64,000 nucleotides of DNA from Pleurodeles waltl (Eukaryota > Chordata > Amphibia > Caudata > Salamandridae), in contig NC_090451.1 in NCBI RefSeq assembly GCF_031143425.1, positions 666,934,508-666,998,507 of the forward strand, written 5' to 3'. Made by a program: the position numbers and the translations under genes. Within the stretch, counting starts at the first letter, position 1. Every line of letters begins with the position of its first letter. Positions 47,813 through 58,207 of the stretch are shown one piece after another. The notes under the pieces were generated by a model, which made no database searches, had not been told where the DNA came from, and saw nothing but the letters and a program-made list of their open reading frames with translations.

Positions 47813-48529
47813 TTAACTGCATTGAGAACTGTGCACCCTTTCCCTCTGTGATTCTGGGCTAAAGATTTGGGTGGTCAATAAAGGAAAGACACACAAACCA
47901 TTTATTTAAAATGAAATACACATATATTTATGCTATAAATAAGTGTTAATAAAGATCCTCACCCACTGCAGCACAATATGTTCAGAGGTTTGGAGTTTGT
48001 GTGTGGCTCTTGTACAACTACTGGACCAAAAGCCAGTTCATCCAGAACCCCCATATTTTAATACCCTGGTGAGCTAGGTGCTGGTTTAGATTCTTGTGCA
48101 TATTAGATTTCAGCACCATTGTTTTCTTCCTCTTTTTCTTTACTGGAGGCCTTGCGGCTGTTGGAGCCCTTCATAGGACATAATATTGTCAGTAAATCAC
48201 TGACGCTAATATTTGATAACTTTTGCCAGAGCTTCTCCTCAAAACCGGTGACAATGTGGCCAGCATTTTTAGAAACACTTTGTTGTGTAGTCTCCACCAT
48301 TGGTGTAGGCATTACAGTGCAGTGGAATTCATCAAATTTGTTCATACCATTTGTTGCAGGCATGTTTTGGCAATGTAGTTGTATCTCTTAATGGTAGCAT
48401 CATATTTTTATAGGCTTTGGAGAAGCATTGCAGGAAGATCCTGGTATGTATCTGCAGCACCAAAAAGAGACTGCGTACTCCTCTTCATCACATCCTGGTC
48501 ACATTATCCTCAGCGGTCAAGGTTTGCGG
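47813..48529. other. Non-coding stretch with one unexplained minus-strand frame
   Basis: A minus-strand frame at 48103-48363 (86 codons) ends in a Lys/Glu-rich tail (SSKEKEEENN) and contains FEEKLWQKLSN. Its composition looks more protein-like than most frames here, but I recognise no family and see no promoter or splice context. Confidence 0.3.
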
Positions 48530-48745
48530 GTGACATCCCAATTCCCATACACATAATCTTTGAGGTCTTGGTTTGCCGGTGACATCACATTCCCCAGTCA
48601 CATGATATTCTGGGATTAAAGTTCATAGGAGACATCACAACCGGGTCACTTAAGCAGCCTGGGGTGACTTTACACTGGTGACGTCCCAAACTGCAGTCAC
48701 ATGACCAACTAGTGTCTAGTGACCCAGGTGTGACATCACTTCCAG
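48530..48745 (+). repeat. About 50-bp minisatellite with GTGACATCAC core
   Basis: About five units of 47-52 bp start with GTGACATCCC, GTGACATCAC, GAGACATCAC, GTGACGTCCC and GTGTGACATCAC. One unit carries TCACATGATATTCTGGGATT, a phrase nearly repeated in the array at 6890-7030. Confidence 0.65.
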
Positions 48746-49172
48746 GGGCTGGCTCTGGGCCTCGAAAGTCCTGGCTATGGAAATAATGTAATTTTAAGGC
48801 TGGGATAACAGAGTATGAATAATGGTATTAATTGTTACTGCTATGATCCACCATTTCCTGGAACCGCTACGCTGTTGCCCTTGAAGCGTGAGTGTCTGAC
48901 AGTACCCGCCAGTTCTTTAACTGTACAGTCCTCAGTAAGAGTTTGCTAGGGTTAGATACACACATGGGTTCAATAAGCCTTCTAAATGGAATAATCAAGT
49001 TAAGATGATACCTTCTGAGCTGGTTTGATGTGCCAAATTTCCTCACCGTTGCAGTGTCAGGTTGGAGGGGTCTGGTTTGCAGATACCTTAGTGGAGCCAT
49101 ACAAATCTTAGACTCAGTGCATTTCAAGGCAATTAGAGAGTTAACTTTAACTGGAACAATTTGTTGTTGCAG

Positions 49173-49464
49173 AAGTTCGAGGAGTGGTGCGCATTTTTGC
49201 AACAAAACAGATCAACAGATTCTGCAGACCAAAGTTGAGTGGAACATCATTCCTCACAACAGACAGAATCTGGGCATTGCCTACAAGGCACAGACTTCAG
49301 AAAGGATCATCAACAGACTATCTTTGGCAGGGGTATACAGCGAGCTGAAAGAGCAGAGCAGTCAGACTTTCAAAACTCTGCAAGCATCGGAGGGGCTGGA
49401 TTGCGGACTTGTTTCGGATTCCAGTTCTGTGGCTAGTCACCTCCCCAAGGGCTACATCAAATCA
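49173..49464 (+). other. Exon-like open segment, unrecognised
   Basis: Inside a 255-codon open frame (49030-49797), this 292-bp part lies between a possible acceptor (T-rich stretch ending in TTGTTGTTGCAG) and a possible donor (TCA|GTAAGT). In frame it reads like an ordinary soluble protein, with a helix-prone stretch including RIINRLSLAGVYSELKEQ. I recognise no family. The donor overlaps the start of a family B retroposon, whose usual ACAAGCATT appears here as GTAAGTATT, which weakens the case. The rest of the open frame is the retroposon itself. Confidence 0.25.
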
Positions 49465-49899
49465 GTAAGTATTGAGAAAGCCAATAGGTTTGACCCTGGT
49501 GCCAGCATTTTAGCTATGTTAATACTTGTTTTATCATGGATTTTGCAAAATGCTATTGTTGGGGAAGCCACTATGCTCATCAATCTAAAAAAAGATTGGG
49601 TACAAAGCAAAAATGATTTTTGGTCTCTAAAAGAATATATTACCATTGCAATTCCTGGCACTTTGGAAAACTACTTTATGTGTATGGAAGTGCTCCTTGT
49701 GAAAGGGCAGAAAGCCGTCCCTCCAAGTGAAGTCAGCCAACGATTCAACTGGGCTGATCCACAGCCAATAGTTGTATACTGTAGTGGGTGGAATTAAAAT
49801 GTGAATGACCCAATAGCAAACCAACAGATAAAGAGGGCTAGCTGTAAGGCACCGTTTGTAAGCATAGTATACAAATAATTTGAATAAAATTACAAAGAC
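49464..49899 (+). mobile_element. Family B SINE-like retroposon, copy 3
   Basis: The head appears as ATTGAGAAAGCCAATAGG. The body retains ATGGATTTTGCAAAATG, CAAAGCAAAAATGATTTTTG, ATATATTACCATTGCAATTC, ATACTGTAGTGGGTGG and AACCAACAGATAAAGAGGGC in the same order as the copy at 30001. The second hairpin arm of the head is lost. Confidence 0.78.
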
Positions 49900-50303
49900 T
49901 TGACTAACACCTGACATATACATTCTGATTGTGTACCTCATTTTGGACACCATTTTCAACAAACATTTGCAAAGCCATTAGGTCTGGCCTCGGTAACGTA
50001 GTGCAACTGTTACATTTAATTTTTTTTAGTTCAAGAAATGCCACAAAAATAAAAATAGAGAAAACAGAAATCAAGCTGCCATTTACATGTGGAAGCTATG
50101 TGTTGGTAATAAAAATGTTAAAGCTAAAAAAAATGAACTATAGCATATAATTTTGGAGGAACAGCATGTGTGCTTTGTTGCAGGCAGGAGAACTGAGAAT
50201 AGGCACAAAAGCCTTTTTATAGGCTTGAACATCGTTCTTAGTGGTACCAGCATTGGATTACTGTAACCTGAAGACAGTTAAAACACACAGGATGACAAAA
50301 AAT

Positions 50304-51800
50304 AACAAGCATCGGTAAAGCCAGTAGGTGTTGCCTATGCAAGAGCTATCAGCTTTGCCAGAATGTTTTAGCCATGTTATACACCAGCGTGGCTGCTGTT
50401 CGGTATAGCTAAAAGATAGTGGAGTAAAGGAGAGTGGTATGGAGTTGAGTGTCGTGGACTAAAGTGGGGTGTTATGGAGTGGGATAGAGAGTCATGAAGT
50501 GGTGTGAAGTGGTGTAGAGTGGAGCTGAGTAGCGTAGAGTGGAGTGAAGTGGAGTGGAGTGTTATGGAGTGGCGTAGAGTGGAGTGGCATGGTGTTGAGA
50601 AGTGTCAAGGAGGGAGTAGAGGGTCATAGAGTAGAAGGGTGCAGAGTGGAGCAGAGTGTCATAGAGGTAAGTTGTGAAGAGTGGAGTAGTGTGTCGTTGA
50701 ATGGATTACTGGAGTGATGTATAGTGGAGTTGTGTGTTGTAGAACAGAGTGGTAGTAAAGTGGTATGGATTGGCATAGAGGGAGTTGTGTTGATTGTTGC
50801 GGAGTCGAGCAGTGTCATAGAGAGGCATAGAGTAAATTAGGGTGCTGTATAGTGGAGTGTTGGAGTGGAGTACAGTGTGATAGAGTGGAGCAGAGTTTAA
50901 TGGAGTAGAGTGTCATAGAATGGAGTGCTGTAGAGTGGAGTAGAGTGTCCTAGGCGTAAAGTACAGTTGTGCAGAGTAGATTCACATAGAGTGCAGTGGC
51001 TTAGAGTTGCATAGAGTGCAGTGGCATGGAGTGCAGTGGTGAAGAGTAGAGTAGATTGGTGCAGAGTAGAGTGCTGTCTTGTTGGGTAGAGTGTCTTAGA
51101 GCACAGTGTTGTAGAGTGCTCTGATGTAAATAGCAGTGGTGTGCAGTACAGTGCTGTAGAGTAGAACAGAATGGCTTAGAGTGCAGTGAAGTAGATCGCA
51201 ATGGTGTAGAGTGGTGCAGCGTGCACTAGCACAGAGTTCAGTGGCAGAGAGTGCAGACTTGCATAGTAGAGTTCTTAGAGTGCAGAGGAGTAGAGTGCAT
51301 TGGTTTACAATGCTTTGGCGTAGACCACAGTGATGTAGAGTGCAGTGGCACAGAGTAGAGTGGCGTAGACTTCAGAAGCAAGAGAGTGCAATTTTGCAGA
51401 GTAGACTCATAGAGTTCAGTGGTGTACAGTAGAGTGGTGTAGAGTGTGGTGGAGTATAGTGGTGCAGAGTAAAGAGGAGTAGAGAGCAGCAGTGTAGAGT
51501 ACAGTGGTGCAGAGTAGAACTGAGTAGAGTGCATTGGCATAGAGTGCAAGTGGCGCAGAGTTGGAGAGTAAAGTGGTGTAGAGTGCAGTGGTGCATAATA
51601 GAGTAGAGTGGGGTAGATTGCATTGACGGAGAGGGAGGCAGAGTGGAGAGGCATGTACTGAAGTGCTGCAGAGTAGAACAGTGCAAAGTAGAGTACAGTG
51701 ACACAGTGTGAAATGGCATAGTATGAGTTGTGGAGAGTGGAGTGCAGTGGTATGGAGTGGTGCAGAGTACAGTGGATTCTGGTAAAGTGGAGTATGCATT
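50304..51800 (+). mobile_element. Family C retroposon with attached minisatellite, copy 2
   Basis: The head (AACAAGCATCGGTAAAGCCA, then AAGAGCTATCAGCTTTGCCA) and body (TTTTAGCCATGTTATACACC, then GCTGCTGTTCGGTATAGC) are followed at about 50411 by an array of about 1.39 kb made of AGTGGAGTGGC/TAGAGTGCAGT units. The array starts at the same point of the body as in the copy at 23097 but is almost three times longer. Several Tyr/Ser/His/Leu-rich minus-strand frames (for example 51238-51654) come from the 15-bp period. Confidence 0.75.
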
Positions 51801-54542
51801 GTGTGGTAGTACACTGCCATTACAGATAACACACCTTCAATTGAAAGGACCATTACATTTGCACAGGCATACAGTTTTACTGATCAACATATACAATAAA
51901 CAAACTATAACGTGTGGAAATGTCTTCACCTAGTGTATTGATTTGTTTTGATTGCAATAAAATATTTGTTTCCACCACACTTCATATTTACCCCCACTAT
52001 TCAAGATGATTGTCACATAAATCTTCTCACTTTGAAGTTAGCGAAAGATAAGTAAACACCAAGCTGTCTCTGATGACATAGCCTTACATTTGACCCCTAT
52101 CTTTGGATGCACAGCCAATGTGACAAGATAAGAACAAAACTTAAAGGCCTGTTTAAGGAACGTTAGCCCTCTGAAGGATACTGTAATAAGGATTTAGGCA
52201 AGGAAAGGGACAAACTCAAGCTGAACAGCCTAAAAAAATAAAGCCAGCAAATAGAAAACAAGAAAATGCGAGTTACAAACTAAAACGACAATGGTAAGCA
52301 AGGGGTGGAATGCATTCTCTGAGAAGTTTTCAGAATGTCCCCAAGATGTTGTTAGCAAGCCAAACAGCTCCACTATCTGGTAGGCTTTGACCTAAAAAGT
52401 GCGAAAAGTGGAAAGAAATAGAACTTTGCAAAACGAGAAATGCAATAAACGGTGGAAACCATGTGTGAGAAGCCGCACAAGCCCCAAGGCTGGCACAGGT
52501 TTGACGCTGAAAATGATGTTCTATGAAAACCGGAGAATCTTCATTAACAGACATATCCTGACTTGAAGGCGAGAGGCAGGGCCCACAGCCATGATGTGTC
52601 ACCTGCAGGCATGAGACATCATTTCTGAGAATTCCGGGAATGAGGCAAGACTTGCAGGTAGGATGATTCTGTTTAGACGACCGTGGATTTTGCCCAGCAA
52701 ATAATTATTCATGTATTTGGATATCAGTTTTTCTACAACACTATGTCACCTATGCCTGGCTATCACTATACAGCACAGGTCAAAGTATGTGGACACAGGA
52801 ACTCCTTGAGTAGCACAGCCAGAACCTTAATGTATTGCAAAATGGAGCAATTGTTTGCCAATCATCACCCAGAGATTGTACGTTTTCACTTTTGTGTTTT
52901 AGTTTATGTGCTCAAGCCCACAATTTTTACAGCTAGGTGAATGCTTGCCAAAGAGAAATTCGGAGGTCAGAGTCAGCGCATGAAAAGATGAAATCTCTCC
53001 GATGGCGGTAGAAGGTTTTATTCAGGGTACACATGAACACCATTAAAGGGTTCTTGTAGTATTCTATAATGACATGACTAACTGGGACAGCTGGACTCTG
53101 GCATACCATTGATTACATTTTGCGTTCTATTATTCCATACATAACACTAAAGACAGAGAATATAGGACCCGAAATGCAGGCACCCATATCCCCACATCCA
53201 CCTTAACAAATGTTCAAAAAGAGTTTATTTGGGGTAATCTTCTTTACATTTGGGGGTGTATGAATCCTCCTGATCTTGGTCAGTTACTCTCCCATTTGCC
53301 AGTACCATGGTGCACATCTCTAGAGGCACAACAAAACTAGGGTTAAACAAAACAAACACTTTGTCCACTCCTGAAAAGCACTACAATGTACCTCGGTTCT
53401 TTAACACTGGACAGCTGAAATTATAACGAAGAAATCTTTTCCCCAGAACCAGGAAATCGAAAATGGACAATCTCACCATTCCTCTGCAGACCGTCCTTCA
53501 CACCTTTATCACTGCCATGCATCAGTTCAAATCTGTAGAGTCCTTCACTCTCTCAATTAGTTTTTCCCTGTCTAGTTTCAATCCCCACCGCAACCACTGG
53601 GATGTTAGCTTAGTTCTGTCCTTTGAGATACAGTAGGGGTAGACTTTCATCACAGCATTGGCGAATATCTGGTAGTCTACATCATCTCAGGATGGCCGTT
53701 GTCCCTGTCCCTCCACTTACCATTTGAGATACTCCCTAACTATCCAATCCATTCGCTTGAAAATAACATAACAGTTTTCAGTGCCTGACTGTCTACTTCA
53801 AAGAAGAACACTCTCACCGCCCTTAAGAATTTTACCGACACTCTGGGGGTATCCAGAACCTCCAGCAGTGACAAGTGTGCTTCTTCACCGAAAGCAAATG
53901 AACACTAGTTACATACTACGTACAGGAATTTTTACCTTGTTGTCTATTTCACTGACAATTTTGTGGCTACTAATATGCTGCTCTTTGTCAGTCGCATGCT
54001 CAAATGCACTCCATGTGCTGTGTACACAATCTTCCCTCGCAAACCCTCGCGGATACCAGTTGCACGGTCTTTAATAGTAGGCTGTCCAACAAAGGCATCT
54101 TATGCTTGCTCTTTTAAGCCCTGTTCACTTTCTCTTCCTGATCAGCCACCTCCAATGTTTTCCGTGATTTTGGCCAACAAGACATCTTGCCTATCTTCTG
54201 CCATGCGCACTTCTGAAGTCTCCACTCCTTTGTCATGAACATAGGTCATGGTTCTGCCTATCGCATTTTTACCTAGTTCTGTCCCTCCAGAGCATAACAG
54301 ACAATCTAACTCCACAATGCTTAACACAGGAATGCAACACAGACTGAAATTATACTCTTCTAATTCCTAATAACATGAAATCAACATGCGTAATAACCCC
54401 TTTCAGATGACAATATGCCTCAATTGTTTGTGGTATGAGTATATGACAAAACGCAGGTCTCCATGAAAACACCTGAATAGCCTAATAACCTGTAGCCCAA
54501 CCACGGCCCAGATTGCCACTAGCTAAATAGAATATAGAATAC
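51801..54542. other. Non-coding stretch, perhaps an eroded retroelement on the minus strand
   Basis: 51.9-53.2 kb is featureless. At about 53500-54300 the minus strand has several protein-like stretches in shifting frames, suggestive of a decayed retroelement coding region, but I could not identify any domain, so no element is called. Confidence 0.3.
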
Positions 54543-54613
54543 GGGCCATATGTACAAACACATTTTCCAAGAAACAAAGAATGGGTAGAACACTGTGATA
54601 CATCTGGCCTTAA
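54543..54613. mobile_element. Very short MITE remnant
   Basis: GGGCCATATGTACAAACAC at the left and GTGATACATCTGGCC at the right (reverse complement GGCCAGATGTATCAC) form imperfect inverted ends only 70 bp apart. The end resembles that at 24979 (GGGGCCAGATGTATCAC). Target duplication is not clear. Confidence 0.4.
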
Positions 54614-55389
54614 GTATTTTGGGCCAAGCACCACCACCCGCTCTTAGTCATTCACTATTCACCACCACAGCTAAAGTGTATCCAAAGTTTGATAATAGGC
54701 ATCACATGGTTTTGACCTCAAATGCTATAAGCAATAGTCAAAACCTTGAGAAGCCTAATACCAAATTTTCATGGCGATGGAACCACACTGATCACTGTCT
54801 TGATAATCTCACGTTTGAAGCTTCCTCTGTCCAAACAACACACACTCCTTTTTTCCAGGGCTATGATTTGCTCCGACTTTTTCATTTGACCCAAAAATGA
54901 CCAGAGACTGCCTATCAAGTGGTTCAGGAGCGTATATTATCATTCGGATGAGAGGAATCGTCACTTTCCACCCTGTCTTTAGAATTGATGTGGCTGATAT
55001 GGCACATGATGTGTTATTGTCCCTACACTTGCTGGCCATTTTTCATTCACTTCTATTTACACATTTTGCAGTAAAGTTTCCAACACCTTTCATATACCTC
55101 ATTGTGTAGTTCAGTACATACACAGTACCAAAATGTCATAACTAGAAGAACATTGTTTCCATTTCTTCATGCATCTCCTGCAAGGTACACAGCTAAATAA
55201 CTACGGCTAGCACCAACCCAAGGGCAACCTGTAAAAACAATAAGTCCGCAATGGGTATTGTAAAAAAAAAAGGGGGCAACCCTGAATAATGATACAACAC
55301 TACCGAATGATAGGCAGAGAACAGATGTATACCACTGTAACAGTCACTCTACCCAGAATACTCAACATATTTGCATTAGCAGGGGAAGC
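54614..55389. other. Non-coding stretch, nothing recognised
   Basis: A short poly-A/poly-G run lies near 55262-55276. No gene or repeat supported. Confidence 0.45.
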
Positions 55390-55498
55390 CAGTTCATCCA
55401 GATGTCCGGTTCAAATCTCTTTATGTACATACTGGAAATGGGGTTGAGTCTCCCAGATGGTTTAACTCTCAATGTAAAGATTTGAAGAGGCAACTGAG
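55390..55498 (+). mobile_element. 5' piece of the LINE split by family A
   Basis: One plus-strand frame reads RFKSLYVHTGNGVESPRW and then FNSQCKDLKRQLRKLRQ. A basic segment of this kind lies between endonuclease and reverse transcriptase in many LINE proteins. It continues in kind after the family A insertion (55983 onwards), so it is taken as the upstream part of the same element. The true 5' end is not resolved. Confidence 0.55.
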
Positions 55499-55513
55499 GA
55501 AGTTAAGGCAATG

Positions 55514-55972
55514 AAAACAAGCATTTGCAATGCAACGGGTCTCGCGTTTGCTCATGTTAGAGCTGATAGCGTTGTAAACTCATAACCCGACTTTTCACCT
55601 ATCGGCAAAAGTGCATTTATGCACGTAACCGGTAAAAGTGCAATTAACTATGTAAAGCGCTCGACTTCTACCAAGCGAAAACGCGCTAGTAAATTAGAGA
55701 AAAAGTAGTCCACGAGCCCGACAGAAAACAGCGAGCCTCGCATGTTTTCTGTACTTGGTCGATGCGCTCGAGGAGGGCTAGCCACCGGAAAAGGCATGAC
55801 GTATGCGTGCCTTAGACTAATGAAAGCAAGCAGATTTTAATAGGCAAGCCCACGAACCAATGAAAAACACGGCAGTGACGTCGACAGGGCTCCGAGCCCT
55901 TTTCTAAACACTAAAGCGTCTCGCTGCGAAACGCATGCACGAGCGCATGCAACGCAGGCTCGACCCTAAAAA
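55514..55972 (+). mobile_element. Family A SINE-like retroposon, copy 5, inserted in a LINE
   Basis: It begins AAAACAAGCATTTGCAATGC and ends GGCTCGACCCTAAAAA. The flanks carry GAAGTTAAGGCAATG (55499-55513) and GAAGTGAGCAATG (55973-55985), a 13-15 bp target duplication with two differences. The disrupted host is a LINE readable on both sides. This copy shows how family A moves: precise ends, an A-rich 3' end and a long target duplication, as in LINE-driven retroposition. It also holds CCAAT and TGACGTC motifs near 55858-55880. Confidence 0.9.
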
Positions 55973-56429
55973 GAAGTGAGCAATGCAGAGCGGTCCAAAA
56001 CAAGACGAAATATACTGTCTCAACCAGAAGGAACAAGAGTCTCCAGTTCAAGGTGAACTGAGAGAAAATGTGAATACATTTTGGAAACATGTGAAGAGGG
56101 AGTCACATGACAATAACAGAGTTACATCGTCACTGATCTCGGAGAAGGACCTGAGTAGCTATTTGACTCGGGTATCTGAAGCCAACTCAGTGAATCCTTA
56201 TACGGCTGTTGCTTTGCACGACAAAGAATCACTGTCTTATTTAGCTGTAAAGTCCGTAAAGAATATAATTTTAACAATGAATGTAACAAGGGCAGCTGGC
56301 CCTGACAATCTGCGGGCAATAGTAATTCAATCAAATATAGACAGGTGCACTAGGTATTTTAGATTAGCTTTTAGTACATTCATAATCCCAGTAGTTGGAA
56401 AGGTGCTACTATAAAACCAATTTTCAAAA

Positions 56430-57060
56430 GAGATGACCTACTTAATCTAAGAAAATATTGCCTCATAAATGTACTCAATGATAGTGTAAAAATCTTTTCA
56501 AAGGCGGTATTGGCTTATTTGAAAGGCGGGATAAAGATCATGCTTTAGTGCCCATTGAACAAAGGGGCTTTAAAGAACGGCATTTTACCATGTGCAGTGC
56601 TTCAGCTTTTGGGCCAAGGCCCAAAAACAATTGAGAGAAGACGCAATCTTTTTCATTGTTTTGTGCACTTTCGGGCCACTTTTGACCTAGTTGATCGGGC
56701 TACTCTTTGGGAACAATAGAGTAGGATGAGTATCCCTAGCCTCCTGTTGGCAGTATTAAAACCATTGCAACATGAGAACTGGGCTTGTGTTGTTTTAGGT
56801 AAGAATGTCCAGCTTTCCTGTGATATAGTTACTAATAATGGGCTCAGTTAATTGTGCATCCTGACACCAACACTGTTTTCACTATCACTTGCAGACCCAC
56901 CAGTAGTTTTACATTCACCCCACTCATTTTCCCCTCGAATTGGGGAAGTGACATTTATCTTGCTTACTTAATGCAGATGATCTTGTTATTGTAGATGTAA
57001 CACGGTGGGTTTGCAAAAGAAATGAGACGTTTTCGATAAATATTGACTGGAGAACAAACT
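56430..57060 (+). pseudogene. Reverse transcriptase of the second LINE, broken
   Basis: Motifs are spread over three frames with stops between them. The catalytic tyrosine of YADD is changed: LNADDLVIVDV is read at 56967-56999, so Tyr is replaced by Asn while both aspartates remain. The first catalytic Asp of the palm appears as Arg in HFRATFDL, compared with the usual D-F-R-A-A-F-D pattern. Confidence 0.7.
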
Positions 57061-57088
57061 TGCAACAAATTTCGTAAAAGCTAGTACT

Positions 57089-57514
57089 TTGGTATTATTG
57101 AAGGAATGTAGTAAGTTTAATTGGAAATTAGGAAGTGTATATGTGAAGGAATCCCCGTTCTATAAATACCTAGGGGTAATATTTAATAGCAAATTACAAT
57201 GGAAGATGCATCTCAAAGCTCTGAAAACAAGGGCATTAGCTACAGTAGATAGGCTAAAGAAATTCAAAGGAGATTTTGGAGTACTGTCATTTGAACCTGT
57301 CATTGCTGCTTGTAAAGCAATGGTACCCCCTCAGTTGATTAATGGAGCAAAGACCCTTGGTCTTGGATCTAGGCATGATTGGGAGAACTGGAAGGAGTGT
57401 GTCTTAAAAGAACTCCTAGATCTCTCTTTAAGTTCTAAGATCCAGGCGATTAGGTTGGAAATTAAGTTGAATTCCTGGAATACTCCTGCTGCAAACCTTT
57501 ATCTACAATTTTGA
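57089..57514 (+). pseudogene. C-terminal domain of the second LINE
   Basis: A 141-codon open frame, the best preserved part of this LINE. It contains YKYLGVIFNSKLQW, where YLGV is the conserved block following the reverse transcriptase palm. Next are a basic helix-prone stretch (KALKTRALATVDRLKKF) and the LGLGSRHDWENWKECVLKE segment. It begins at an internal Met and is not a complete protein. Its preservation compared with the upstream region is probably chance. Confidence 0.7.
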
Positions 57515-58207
57515 CATAAACTAATAACATCAAATAATACAAAAGTGTCCACTCTATGTGGCAAAGAAAAATGCACTAATGAGTTATGTTGGGCGAGACC
57601 GGTAAGAGATCAGTTGGTAAAGGGTAGCCAGCTTGTTTAAAATATAGAGCTATAAAACTGAGAAACTGTTGCTACTGTCGAAAAGGGATTTAAGGGATAG
57701 AAGCATGTTGGAATCCAGAGTCAGAAATTTGGAATACCAATGGACTAAGAGGTCCACTATTTATTTAAGAGACTCGTGGGTTCTCCAATCGCCCTTTCCC
57801 TACCTTTCCAGGCTATCCAGAAATGCATTCCACAGTTTTAAGATTTCAAGTTGGGTTGAGTCCGGTTCATACAGGGTATGCAGTGGGCTATGGTTATGGG
57901 TTGAGAAAGGGATCAGCCATGGTAGATTAGGAAGGCACTATTCCCAAATTCATATTTTAGTAGATGTTTCTACTATTTATCTGTAAGGTGCTGTTTTTCT
58001 CAAACTCCTTTATATTAAATATGAGACTGTGATGAGAGCTGAGGCAATACGGCTTGTATATTTGGATGTAACCTGTGCAGTGTGTAGGGTTTTATTGGCT
58101 TTGTGGAGGAGTTAGAAGTTTTAAATGAGAATTTCTAATGGTGTATTGTGTGTAAAGTATAGTTTAACAGACTACTGGTTTAAATAAACATCATTTTACT
58201 ACTACTG

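Larger units (their letters stand above)
55983..58207 (+). mobile_element. Non-LTR retrotransposon, different clade from the L2-like copies
   Basis: Plus-strand pieces follow LINE order. First comes a linker (ELRENVNTFWKHVKRES; RAAGPDNLRAIVIQ). Reverse transcriptase blocks in several frames follow (HCFVHFRATFDLVDRATLW near 56655, TPTLFSLSLADPP near 56865, ADDLVIVDV at 56973-56999), then a C-terminal domain (YKYLGVIFNSKLQWKMHLK). Wording differs from the L2-like copies (ADDLVIVD rather than YADDTQL). The 3' end is AAATAAACATCATTTTACTA with a TAC-type tail. Clade not determined; jockey/I-group is possible. Confidence 0.8.

Noticed and set aside
51001..51853. Tyr/Ser/Leu/His-rich minus-strand frames
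   Set aside because: Same 15-bp array periodicity as at 23 kb; no protein features.
53500..54300. Coding-like stretches on the minus strand
   Set aside because: Frames shift often and no domain could be named, so no element was called.
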